Shown here: positions 7,131 through 14,791 of the stretch, in pieces | Layout of the letters: each line of letters begins with the position of its first letter | How positions within the stretch are numbered: the stretch's first letter is position 1 | Program-made: the position numbers and the translations under genes | The notes under the pieces: model-generated | Database searches by the model: none | The model's input: only the letters and a program-made list of their open reading frames with translations | What the model was told of the DNA's origin: nothing | Origin: Flavobacterium psychrophilum | Lineage (GTDB): Bacteria > Bacteroidota > Bacteroidia > Flavobacteriales > Flavobacteriaceae | Reading direction: 5' to 3' | NCBI GenBank assembly: GCA_022729635.1 | Contig: DZAU01000008.1 | Span: forward strand, 15,329 to 39,897 | DNA: 24,569 nt

Positions 7131-8798
7131 ATGAAATATAAAAAAACATTCCTGTATTTTATTATTGTTCTGATTAGCCTTCAACTTGAGGCACAGTCAA
7201 CATCCGTTGATAATTGGACAAAATACTGTGGTTGGCATTATTCAAACGGAGTAGCACCAAGTTGGGGTGGCTGGGCTAGAGAATATGCAAAAGATAAATT
7301 TGGACTATTTATTACGAATCCCATCGATTATCAAATAGATATGGTGGCTTTACAAAACAGCTATGATATTTTAGCTGGGCTCGATACATCTATTGATATT
7401 CTTCAACTCGAAGGTGGATTAGCTTCTGCAAGAGACACTACAAAAGTCATCAATTTTATGAATATGATTGAAGCAGATAATGGAGTAAAATGGAAAAACA
7501 TTGTCTTTGAACAATCAAAAAAACTAACACAACTACCCGATGCAGAAAACAGAGTTTTTTGGCAAATTGGAAACGAAATAACAAGTCCTGCATATAGTCA
7601 AACAATCCGCTACTGGCAAGGTCAACCTTTTATTAATGGTTACAATTACGACAATTTTATAATTCCCTATTATGTTGAAAATTATTTAGCTCCAACAGTA
7701 GAAGCAATTGATGCAGCAAGTTTAGATGTGTATGGACAATCCGGAAGAATTAAAATTTGTCTTGGCTCATTAACCAATGCCCATAATCCAGCCGCTCAAA
7801 CATTCTTAAATGATTTATTAAATTATCAAATTGTTGGCACAAATGCTCCTTCATTATCAGGGATGAAAGTTTACGATTTAGTTCATTTGATTACTATTCA
7901 TTATACAATGGGAACGGCAAGCACAGCAGATTGGTTATCGACAATAACAGCTTATAAAAATTGGACTGGAACAGGTAGAATTCAAGGTGTTTGGTCAACC
8001 GAAGAAGTTGGAATAAATCAAGCTACTGCTGACAACGGAGCCTTTGCAGGAAGTATTGCAACAACACGTTATTTAGAATGGGCAATAAACAATCAATTTA
8101 CCTCAAAAGAAGTAAGAACAAATTACTTTGGCTGGAATACAGGCAATCCGGTAACAACAGTAGATTATTTCAACACTTTTTTATACAATCATCTCGGAAA
8201 CACAAAATTATCAAATGTAAATCCGACAGCAACGATTGTCAATAACACAAACACAATTGAAAAGCATAGTTTCAAAACTGAAATAGGCAACAAAGGAGCT
8301 TTGTTTGTCTTCCCCGAAAGAATTCAAGGTCAAAACACAACAGCAACCATAAATAGCCTAACGCTAAATCATATCGATTGGGGAAATATTCAAAATATAA
8401 CTGTTTACCGATATAACAATACCGGAATTAACAGCATAGCCTCTACGACAAATCAAGTCGGCAACACCACCGAGCTATTGTTTGATACTCCAATATTGCT
8501 AAACAACACAGATGGATTACTTGTGTTAATTGACATGCAACCATTGTCTGTTATGAATTTTAACGCAACTAATCCGTATTTTATTTATCCAAACCCTACT
8601 TCAGAAAGTATAACAATCATTAGCCCCGAAAATCAAGAAAATGAAACGATTAGCATTTACACTGCTTTAGGCGGTTTAGTAAAAGAAATAGAACTGACAT
8701 CTACAAACCAAGTTACTATTTCTGAACTGGCTAATGGCGTTTATTTTGTTATGTTTAAAAATCATCCACAGCAAACTTTAAAATTCATAAAAAAGTAG
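7131..8798 (+). CDS. Secreted glycosidase-like protein with T9SS type A sorting domain
   Basis: A 555-residue protein with signal peptide (1-22), a large barrel-like core, a beta-rich region (about 370-470) and a T9SS type A sorting domain (about 484-555). The core has FWQIGNEI, whose Asn-Glu (E149) fits the acid/base of clan GH-A enzymes. About 142 residues later GVWSTEEVG (E291/E292) fits a strand-7 nucleophile, the spacing expected for this clan. The beta region after the barrel resembles the side domain of GH30/GH39/GH51-like enzymes. The exact family is unsettled. It lies 93 bp after its neighbour, with a matching 5' leader (7092-7130 compared with 5738-5774), signal peptide and sorting domain. 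The pair arose by duplication or by joining different cores to the same secretion ends. Confidence 0.87.
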   Translation: MKYKKTFLYFIIVLISLQLEAQSTSVDNWTKYCGWHYSNGVAPSWGGWAREYAKDKFGLFITNPIDYQIDMVALQNSYDILAGLDTSIDILQLEGGLASARDTTKVINFMNMIEADNGVKWKNIVFEQSKKLTQLPDAENRVFWQIGNEITSPAYSQTIRYWQGQPFINGYNYDNFIIPYYVENYLAPTVEAIDAASLDVYGQSGRIKICLGSLTNAHNPAAQTFLNDLLNYQIVGTNAPSLSGMKVYDLVHLITIHYTMGTASTADWLSTITAYKNWTGTGRIQGVWSTEEVGINQATADNGAFAGSIATTRYLEWAINNQFTSKEVRTNYFGWNTGNPVTTVDYFNTFLYNHLGNTKLSNVNPTATIVNNTNTIEKHSFKTEIGNKGALFVFPERIQGQNTTATINSLTLNHIDWGNIQNITVYRYNNTGINSIASTTNQVGNTTELLFDTPILLNNTDGLLVLIDMQPLSVMNFNATNPYFIYPNPTSESITIISPENQENETISIYTALGGLVKEIELTSTNQVTISELANGVYFVMFKNHPQQTLKFIKK

Positions 8799-8842
8799 CG
8801 TACTACAAAAAAATCAATCAGAAAACTGAATATTTACAAAGG

Positions 8843-8890
8843 AAAGAAATGCGATTAGAGAAATTTAGCATTTCTTTAATCTTATATTTC
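8843..8890 (+). terminator. Hairpin after the second T9SS gene, possible terminator
   Basis: A perfect 10-bp stem (8843-8852 with 8868-8877) around a 15-base loop lies 44 bp past the stop of the secreted glycosidase-like gene. It is followed by a moderately T-rich stretch. The stem is AT-rich and the loop long, so this is a weak terminator candidate separating the secreted pair from the thioredoxin operon. Confidence 0.4.
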
Positions 8891-8924
8891 AAAATTACAA
8901 ATAGAAATTACTTATTTTAGCCCC

Positions 8925-8945
8925 TTTAATTTTTAATTTCAATTC
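8925..8945 (-). repeat. Short AATTAAA-type heptamer array before the thioredoxin gene
   Basis: Three 7-bp words end 2 bp before a start codon. The plus strand reads TTTAATT at 8925 and 8932, then TCAATTC at 8939. The minus strand is therefore AATTAAA twice after GAATTGA, the same word family as the array between ribH and the TPR gene. It is short and AT-rich, so chance is harder to exclude here than at the other sites. Confidence 0.5.
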
Positions 8946-8947
8946 GT

Positions 8948-9649
8948 ATGAAACTCCTTTCCCAATTTTTTATTTTATTTATATCTATTTCCATCTTTTC
9001 ATGCAAAGGACAAAACTCAGAAAGCATTTCTAATCTTAGTCCAAAGGCTTTTTACGAGAAATTAGCCACATCACCAAATGCACAAATTATAGACGTTAGA
9101 ACAGCCAAAGAATTTATAGCCGGACATTTAGACAATGCCGTAAATATCGATATACTAGAGGATGATTTTGTGACAAATATTGAAAAATTAGACAAAACAA
9201 AACCCGTTTTTGTGTATTGCAAAACGAACAGTAGAAGTCCTCATGCTGCCGATAAATTTGAAGAATTAGGGTTTGCAACTATCTATAATATGAAAGGCGG
9301 ACTATTAAAATGGGATGCCGAAGGATTATCTAAACCAACAGACAGAATCATAGGTGTGTGCAGTCAGGAATATGCCGAATTATTAAATACTGATAAAAAA
9401 GTTTTGGTTGACTTCTATGCCGAATGGTGTGCGCCTTGCAAAAAAATGGCTCCTTACCTTGATAAAATGCAAAAAGAATTAACGGACGAAGTTGTCATTA
9501 TTAGATTGAATGCAGATGAGAACCCAACTTTGATTAAAGAAATGAAAATTCAAGAACTTCCTACGCTATTAATTTATAAAAACAAAGAAGCAAAATGGAA
9601 ACATACAGGGTTTATCAGCGAAGAAGATTTGAAAAAACAACTTTTATAA
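8948..9649 (+). CDS. Rhodanese-thioredoxin fusion lipoprotein
   Basis: A 233-residue envelope protein. The signal peptide ends in a lipobox-like SIFSC with C19 as the lipidated residue. A rhodanese domain (about 32-130) carries the active-site loop CKTNSRS (C91). A thioredoxin domain (about 138-233) carries WCAPC (160-164) and the cis-proline region ELPTLLIY. The fusion suggests that sulfur transfer or persulfide handling and disulfide reduction act together in the periplasm, but the physiological substrate is unknown. It starts 2 bp after a short heptamer array. The next gene follows by 10 bp, so it heads the run that ends in murB. Both active sites look intact. Confidence 0.9.
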   Translation: MKLLSQFFILFISISIFSCKGQNSESISNLSPKAFYEKLATSPNAQIIDVRTAKEFIAGHLDNAVNIDILEDDFVTNIEKLDKTKPVFVYCKTNSRSPHAADKFEELGFATIYNMKGGLLKWDAEGLSKPTDRIIGVCSQEYAELLNTDKKVLVDFYAEWCAPCKKMAPYLDKMQKELTDEVVIIRLNADENPTLIKEMKIQELPTLLIYKNKEAKWKHTGFISEEDLKKQLL

Positions 9650-9659
9650 TCAACAAAAT

Positions 9660-10334
9660 ATGCTTTCAAAAGACTCCTTGAAATTTCTAGAAGATTTAAA
9701 AGCTAACAATAATCGCGATTGGTTTTTAGACAATAAAAAGCGTTATGAAGTTTTCAAAAAAGACTATCATCAATTAGTGGGTAATTTTCTTGACGTGATG
9801 AAACCACTCGATTCCTCGCTGGAAATGCTCGAAGTCAAACATTGCACGTTCAGAATCAATCGTGATATTCGATTTTCAAAGGACAAATCACCCTACAAAG
9901 CCCATTTAGGAATTTGGTTATCAAGCGGTGTAAAAGGTTGGAATCGTTCCGGATATTATGTTCATATCGAAAAAGGAGCCAGTTTTATCGCCGGCGGATT
10001 CTACTGTCCCGAAGCCGAAGATTTAAAAAAAGTGCGAAAAGAAATTGCTTATTTCTATGAAGATTTGGAAGAAATCCTCAACAATAAAAATTTCACAAAA
10101 GAATTTGGAGATTTTGACAAAAATGAATCCAATGTTCTAAAAAAACCTCCAAGAGGTTACGAAAAAGACCATCCTGCGATAGAATTTCTGAAATTAAAAA
10201 GCTTTGAAACAACCCACAAATTCGACATAGACGAAGTTACAAAAGAAGATTTTGTTACAACAATGAGCAAAAAACTAATCCTTTTGAAACCTTTGAACGA
10301 TTTTATCAATCGTGCCTTAACTTCCGAAGAATAA
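9660..10334 (+). CDS. DUF2461 (TIGR02453) family protein
   Basis: A cytosolic protein of 224 residues without signal peptide or membrane segment. Family features are the N-terminal FLEDLKANNNRDWFLDNKKRYE, the FRINRDIRFSKDKSPYKAHLGIW block (about 61-83) and YVHIEKGASFIAGGFYCPEAEDLKKVRKEI (about 100-130). The family is widespread and its biochemical function is not established. The gene lies 10 bp after the rhodanese-thioredoxin gene and 8 bp before the glycosyltransferase gene, so it is very likely cotranscribed, but this neighbourhood does not explain its role. Full length, no disruption. Confidence 0.88.
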   Translation: MLSKDSLKFLEDLKANNNRDWFLDNKKRYEVFKKDYHQLVGNFLDVMKPLDSSLEMLEVKHCTFRINRDIRFSKDKSPYKAHLGIWLSSGVKGWNRSGYYVHIEKGASFIAGGFYCPEAEDLKKVRKEIAYFYEDLEEILNNKNFTKEFGDFDKNESNVLKKPPRGYEKDHPAIEFLKLKSFETTHKFDIDEVTKEDFVTTMSKKLILLKPLNDFINRALTSEE

Positions 10335-10342
10335 TTCAATAA

Positions 10343-11410
10343 ATGGCAAAAAGAAAGATACTTTTTCTGGGCGAAACTTATAGAGCCGACGCAATAACTT
10401 GGATGAATGGTCTGAAAGAATTTGGCGACTTCGAAATTATCACTTGGGAATTAAAAACACCAAATCATACTTTTTTCAGCCGTTTTCTTCGACTTATAGA
10501 ATTTTGCACAGGATATTTTCAAGTCAGGAAAATAATAAAACAACACGAGCCCGATATGGTAATTGCAGAAAGAACAACCAGTTATGGTTTCCTTGCGGCA
10601 ATTTCTGGAGTAAAACCAATAGCCGTTGCACAACAAGGCAGAACCGATTTGTGGCCCGAAAAATCTATTTTATTGCCTTGTAAAAAATATATTCAACATT
10701 ATGCATTCGAAAAAGCCGATTTAATTCACGCTTGGGGTTCAGTAATGACCATTTCGATGAAGGCTACAAATGTAGATATGACAAAAGTTTTGGTTATGCC
10801 AAAAGGAATCGATTTGGCAAAATTTACAAATAAAAACACGGCGAATCCTTCAAAAATTAATGCCATCGTCACTCGATCGTTGACATCCGATTATCGTCAC
10901 GATATAATTCTTCAAGCCTTTTCAATCCTAAATCAAGAAGGTATAGATTTTGAACTTACCATTGTGGGCGATGGAAAACTACTTCCAAAATTGAAAGAAT
11001 TGGCAACACAAATGAACATCGAAAAAAAAGTCAATTTCACCGGAAGAATTCCAAATACAGAATTACCGGAATTGCTACAAAACTCCAATATTTATATCAG
11101 TATGCCAATAACCGAAGGCGTTTCGGCTTCTTTATTTGAAGCAATGGCTTCTAATTGTTACCCTATTGTAACCGATATTCCGGGAAATCAAAGTTGGATT
11201 ACACACCGAGAAAACGGACAATTAATAACCATTGACAATTCCAGAATGCTTGCCGAAGAACTACTTTGGGCTTTCGAAAACAGTGAATATCGAAACGCTG
11301 CCGTTTTAAAAAACAGAAAATTTATAGAAGAAAATGTCGATTACAATACCAATATGAAAATCATTGCGAACAAGTATCACGAATTAATTAACACATCAAA
11401 AATCAACTAA
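10343..11410 (+). CDS. GT4-type glycosyltransferase
   Basis: A GT-B fold glycosyltransferase of 355 residues. The C-terminal donor-binding half is clear: a KINAIVTRSLTSDYRHDIILQAF-like start near 170, the strand IVGDGKLLPKLKELA, FTGRIPNTELPELL, and the EX7E motif in TEGVSASLFEAMAS (E258 and E266), typical of retaining family GT4. The N-terminal acceptor half is less conserved. It probably adds a sugar to a lipid-linked or surface glycan from a nucleotide-sugar donor; neither is predictable. The next gene (asnB-like) follows after 2 bp, a strong sign of joint expression. Such a pair is common in O-antigen or capsule loci, but no other genes of such a locus are in view. Confidence 0.87.
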   Translation: MAKRKILFLGETYRADAITWMNGLKEFGDFEIITWELKTPNHTFFSRFLRLIEFCTGYFQVRKIIKQHEPDMVIAERTTSYGFLAAISGVKPIAVAQQGRTDLWPEKSILLPCKKYIQHYAFEKADLIHAWGSVMTISMKATNVDMTKVLVMPKGIDLAKFTNKNTANPSKINAIVTRSLTSDYRHDIILQAFSILNQEGIDFELTIVGDGKLLPKLKELATQMNIEKKVNFTGRIPNTELPELLQNSNIYISMPITEGVSASLFEAMASNCYPIVTDIPGNQSWITHRENGQLITIDNSRMLAEELLWAFENSEYRNAAVLKNRKFIEENVDYNTNMKIIANKYHELINTSKIN

Positions 11411-11412
11411 CT

Positions 11413-13260
11413 ATGTGTGGAATTAATGGAATCTTGCATTTGCAATCACAAAAAAAAGTGGACGAACGCACACTGACAAAAATGCGCGATTCGCTGGAAC
11501 ATCGTGGCCCTGATGATAAAGGTTTGTTCATAGAAAACAACATTGGTTTGGGTCACCGAAGACTTTCTGTTATTGATGTTTCCTCGGCCGGACACCAACC
11601 GTTTCTTTCGGATGACGCTCGCTATGTATTGGTTTATAATGGTGAAGTATACAATTTCAAGGACTTTTATCCGGAACTGCGAAGCAATGGATTTGACATA
11701 AAAACAAGTTCCGACACCGAAGTTTTATTGAAATTATTTCAACTTTATGGTCTAAAAATGCTCCATCGCCTCAACGGAATGTTTGCTTTTGTCATTTGGG
11801 ATACGAGAGAACGAAAACTGATTGCCGTTCGGGATAGAATGGGAGTTAAGCCTTTGTATTATTCGTTTCACAACGAAACTTTTTATTTCGCTTCTGAACA
11901 AAAAGCGCTTTTTACGGCTGGAGTTCCGCTAAAAATAGCACAAGACGGAATGGAAGAATACATTTTCAATCGGTTTGTTGCCGGCGAAAATACTTTGTAT
12001 GAAAATGTAAAAAAAGTATTGCCGGGACACATTTTAACTATTCACGAAAGTGGAAAAACAACTTCAGAAAAATGGTGGGATTTGAAAACAGAAATCCAAA
12101 ACCAACCCAAAATCAAAAATCCTGTCGAATGGTTTCGGGAAACTTTTGATGATTCCATAAAATTGCGAATGGTCAGTGATGTTCCCGTGGGAGTTTTATT
12201 GAGCGGCGGACTCGATTCTTCCTCGATTTTGGCTTCGCTAAACCAGCAGAATTTCAAAGACATACAAACTTTTAATATTGGTTTCAAAGAAAAGGAACAC
12301 AACGAATCGCATTTGGCAAAAATAATGGCAGAGAAATTCGATTATGGTTTTCACACGATGCAATTAGAAGATAACCTTCTTTTTGACAAATTGATAAATT
12401 CCACGTATTTTCAAGACGAACCCATTATGCACTTGAGCGAACCTCATATTTTAGCACTTTCAGAATTGGCAAAACCATCGGTAAAAGTGTTGCTTTCCGG
12501 TGAAGGCGCTGACGAATTGATGGGTGGTTATGTAAGATACAAAGCGCTAAAATATCCGTCTTTACTGAATTCTATTGGGACAATTGGTCACATGGATTAT
12601 TTTACGACAAAACCGCGTTATGAAAAATTGGCTCGGTATTCCCAAATAAAAAATAATGATGATTTAGTGATTTATAACGGTTCGAATATTTATCCGAAAG
12701 ACATTGCAAAGAATTTTGGCATTACAACTTCGCCAAAAAACGAATACCGAAAACAAATTCTGGAAGATGCCAAAGCCTTGTATCCAAATAATTTGAGGCG
12801 ACAAGCACTGTTTTTTGACCAACATACGTATTTGTGCTCACTACTCGACCGAAACGACCGTTGCACAATGGGCGCTTCCATAGAATGCAGAGAACCTTTT
12901 TTAGATCAAAGGCTCATCGTTGGATTGGGTTCTTTGGAAGACAAATGGCTTTTTACGGGCAAAAAATGGAAATACATCCTAAAATCAGCAATGGCAGCAA
13001 GACTTCCTGAAGAAATTTTGAAATTCAAAAAAGTGGGATTGAGTGTTCCTTGGGGCGATTATTTAATAAAAAGTCCCGGATTCATTGCCGAATTAGAATC
13101 GTTTTCGAAAAGTGATTTATTCAGAATGCCTTATTTTGAGCACATCAACGCATATAAGCTAGTTGAAAATTTCAGAAAAGGTGACAGCAAATTAATTCCT
13201 TACATTATGCCACTATTTATGATGCATATTTGGCTAAAAACCTACGCAAATAAATTTTAA
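11413..13260 (+). CDS. asnB: Asparagine synthase (glutamine-hydrolysing) / amidotransferase
   Basis: A class II amidotransferase of 615 residues. The N-terminal nucleophile domain starts MCGINGI with catalytic C2, then RGPDDKG, GLGHRRLSVID, YNGEVYN, and RDRMGVKPLYY near 139. The synthase domain has the PP-loop SGGLDSS (264-270) and LSGEGADELMGGY near 360-372. Domain order and length match AsnB-type enzymes that use glutamine nitrogen and ATP to amidate a carboxylate. Family members paired with glycosyltransferases often amidate uronic acid residues of surface glycans instead of making asparagine. The 2-bp gap to the GT4 gene favours that, but it is inference. The start is fixed by the need for Cys at position 2. 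Confidence 0.9.
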   Translation: MCGINGILHLQSQKKVDERTLTKMRDSLEHRGPDDKGLFIENNIGLGHRRLSVIDVSSAGHQPFLSDDARYVLVYNGEVYNFKDFYPELRSNGFDIKTSSDTEVLLKLFQLYGLKMLHRLNGMFAFVIWDTRERKLIAVRDRMGVKPLYYSFHNETFYFASEQKALFTAGVPLKIAQDGMEEYIFNRFVAGENTLYENVKKVLPGHILTIHESGKTTSEKWWDLKTEIQNQPKIKNPVEWFRETFDDSIKLRMVSDVPVGVLLSGGLDSSSILASLNQQNFKDIQTFNIGFKEKEHNESHLAKIMAEKFDYGFHTMQLEDNLLFDKLINSTYFQDEPIMHLSEPHILALSELAKPSVKVLLSGEGADELMGGYVRYKALKYPSLLNSIGTIGHMDYFTTKPRYEKLARYSQIKNNDDLVIYNGSNIYPKDIAKNFGITTSPKNEYRKQILEDAKALYPNNLRRQALFFDQHTYLCSLLDRNDRCTMGASIECREPFLDQRLIVGLGSLEDKWLFTGKKWKYILKSAMAARLPEEILKFKKVGLSVPWGDYLIKSPGFIAELESFSKSDLFRMPYFEHINAYKLVENFRKGDSKLIPYIMPLFMMHIWLKTYANKF

Positions 13261-13264
13261 TACT

Positions 13265-13272
13265 TACTTTTG
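13265..13272 (+). promoter_or_regulatory. Candidate internal -7 element for murB
   Basis: TACTTTTG matches TAnnTTTG exactly in the 38-bp gap between asnB and murB, 26 bp before the murB start. The nearest upstream TTG (13230-13232) is about 32 bp away, longer than the usual 17-23 bp spacer. It may let murB be expressed apart from the upstream genes. Confidence 0.35.
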
Positions 13273-13298
13273 ATCAAGTTTCAAAACGCATCCCCTTT

Positions 13299-14312
13299 AT
13301 GGAAATACAAAATAATTTTTCTCTGAAAAACTACAATACTTTTGGCATTGAAGCCAAAGCAAGACAATTTGTTGCCGTTCACAATGTGGCTGAATTAAAA
13401 ACTATTTTGGAAGAAAATAAAAACCAAAAAAAGTTCATCCTCGGTGGCGGAAGCAATATGCTTTTGACCAAAGACATCGAAGCTTTAGTCATTCACGTTG
13501 ATTTGAAAGGCAAAAAAATCATCAAGGAAAACGATGATTTTGTCTGGGTCGAAAGTCAGGCTGGCGAAAACTGGCACGAATTTGTGCTTTGGACCATCAA
13601 TCAAAACTTTGGCGGATTGGAAAACATGTCACTCATTCCGGGAAATGTGGGAACAACTCCGGTGCAAAACATTGGTGCTTACGGAACCGAAATCAAGGAC
13701 ACATTCGATTCCTGCGAAGCGATGATAATTGAAAATCAGGGAATGAAAACTTTTACAAAATCCGAATGTCATTTTGGTTATCGGGAAAGTGTTTTCAAAA
13801 GTGAGGCAAAAGATCAATACATCATCACTTCGGCGGTTTTTAAACTGACCAAACGCAATCATAAAATCAACACTTCGTATGGTGACATCACGGCTGAATT
13901 AACAAAAAATAATATCACAAATCCTAGTTTAAAAGACGTAAGTAATGCCGTAATTGCCATTCGAAAAAGTAAATTGCCCGACCCAAAAGAACTGGGAAAC
14001 AGCGGAAGTTTCTTCAAAAATCCGATACTTTTAAAATCTGATTTCGAGAAAATTCATCAAAAATTTCCGGAAATGAAATTCTATGAAGTTTCTGAAACCG
14101 AAGTCAAAGTTCCCGCTGGTTGGCTCATAGAACAGGCCGGATTTAAGGGAAAACGTTTTGGCGATGCGGGAATTCACAAGAACCAAGCATTGGTTTTAGT
14201 GAATTATGGCAATGCAACCGGACAGGAAATTCTGGATGTTTCAAAACATATTCAAGAAACCATTTTCAAGACTTTTGGTATTCATATTGAAACCGAAGTG
14301 AATGTGATTTAG
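13299..14312 (+). CDS. murB: UDP-N-acetylenolpyruvoylglucosamine reductase
   Basis: MurB reduces the enolpyruvyl group of UDP-GlcNAc-enolpyruvate with NADPH, making UDP-MurNAc for peptidoglycan. The FAD-binding part has LGGGSNMLL (about 47-55) and LIPGNVGTTPVQNIGAYGTEIKD (about 112-134). The catalytic serine is in NSGSFFKNP (S237), and the C-terminal PAGWLIEQAGFKG and the late glutamate (THIETE region) are present. At 337 residues with a Tyr-loop region (HFGYRESVFK) it looks like a type I MurB. The stop codon TAG (14310-14312) lies in the first word of a heptamer array, so the last residues border repeated sequence. It is the last gene of the run starting at 8948. Confidence 0.95.
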   Translation: MEIQNNFSLKNYNTFGIEAKARQFVAVHNVAELKTILEENKNQKKFILGGGSNMLLTKDIEALVIHVDLKGKKIIKENDDFVWVESQAGENWHEFVLWTINQNFGGLENMSLIPGNVGTTPVQNIGAYGTEIKDTFDSCEAMIIENQGMKTFTKSECHFGYRESVFKSEAKDQYIITSAVFKLTKRNHKINTSYGDITAELTKNNITNPSLKDVSNAVIAIRKSKLPDPKELGNSGSFFKNPILLKSDFEKIHQKFPEMKFYEVSETEVKVPAGWLIEQAGFKGKRFGDAGIHKNQALVLVNYGNATGQEILDVSKHIQETIFKTFGIHIETEVNVI

Positions 14313-14345
14313 ATTTTAGACCGGCAGGCAGGTTGCAGATTTTGG
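14307..14345 (+). repeat. Heptamer-like array containing the murB stop codon
   Basis: Plus-strand words: ATTTAG at 14307 (including the murB TAG), ATTTTAG at 14313, a 12-bp GC-rich insert with two GGCAG units (14320-14331), GTTGCAG at 14332 and ATTTTGG at 14339. ATTTTAG and GTTGCAG also occur in the array that contains the cysS stop codon (18920-18980), which shows a shared word family at two gene ends. Confidence 0.65.
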
Positions 14346-14353
14346 TGCTACAG

Positions 14354-14467
14354 GAAATGTTGTGAACATTCTTTTTTCTCGAACCATTAAAAATTAAGAA
14401 GATTAAGAACAATAAAAACTTAATTTATTTGGTTCTGATAGAAATGTTGTGAACACATTCTTTTTTT
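14354..14467. repeat. Direct repeats bracketing an imperfect inverted repeat
   Basis: GAAATGTTGTGAACA followed by ATTC and a T-run occurs at 14354-14377 and again at 14441-14467, where the second copy carries a 2-bp insertion (ACA). Between them, 14381-14398 and 14419-14435 form an inverted repeat starting GAACCA and ending TGGTTC with AT-rich arms. The layout resembles a small insertion with target duplication or two partial copies of one element, but no coding capacity is present. Confidence 0.6.
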
Positions 14468-14514
14468 AAACTATCAAGCGAATTAAAATTTATCCAAATT
14501 TCAGTAATAATATT

Positions 14515-14635
14515 CATTCTGAGGAACTAAGAATCGCAAAATTGTTTTCGCCACGGCGAACAGGCTCGTTATGTGATTTGCTTCGCCTGTTCGTTTCGAT
14601 AATTGTTGGGACTCGAGTTTCTTTATCAAAATGAC
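14515..14635. repeat. GC-richer palindromic interspersed-repeat-like element
   Basis: The left end has CATTCTGAGGAACTAAGAATC and the right end TCAAAATGAC. This resembles the dispersed CATTCTGAG...AATGAC-type repeats common in Bacteroidota intergenic DNA (recalled, not searched). The centre holds a 9-bp perfect stem CGAACAGGC (14557-14565) with its complement at 14585-14593 around a 19-base loop. The terminal match is imperfect, so it is probably a decayed copy. Confidence 0.55.
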
Positions 14636-14791
14636 AAATTAGAATATTTTTTTGTACTATTTAATATGTTAATTTGGTATAAAAATGAAGTAGTAATTAA
14701 ATTATATATTTTATTAAAAAATAATTTTTATATATTTACTCCGAATTGCTATGATTTCCCCCAAATTTAAAACCACCTAAAACCTATTTTA

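Larger units (their letters stand above)
14313..14791. other. 479-bp gene-free stretch with repeat remnants
   Basis: No plausible ORF or RNA gene is seen. From left to right it contains the heptamer-like array after murB, two copies of a GAAATGTTGTGAACA-type repeat bracketing an inverted repeat, a GC-richer palindromic element (14515-14635), and a very AT-rich region (14640-14791) that must hold the promoter of the large repeat protein. No exact TAnnTTTG is seen there; TATATTTA near 14735 is one base off. Confidence 0.6.

Noticed and set aside
10343..13260. A full O-antigen or capsule locus
   Set aside because: Only two genes fit; no flippase, polymerase, nucleotide-sugar or export genes are in the window.
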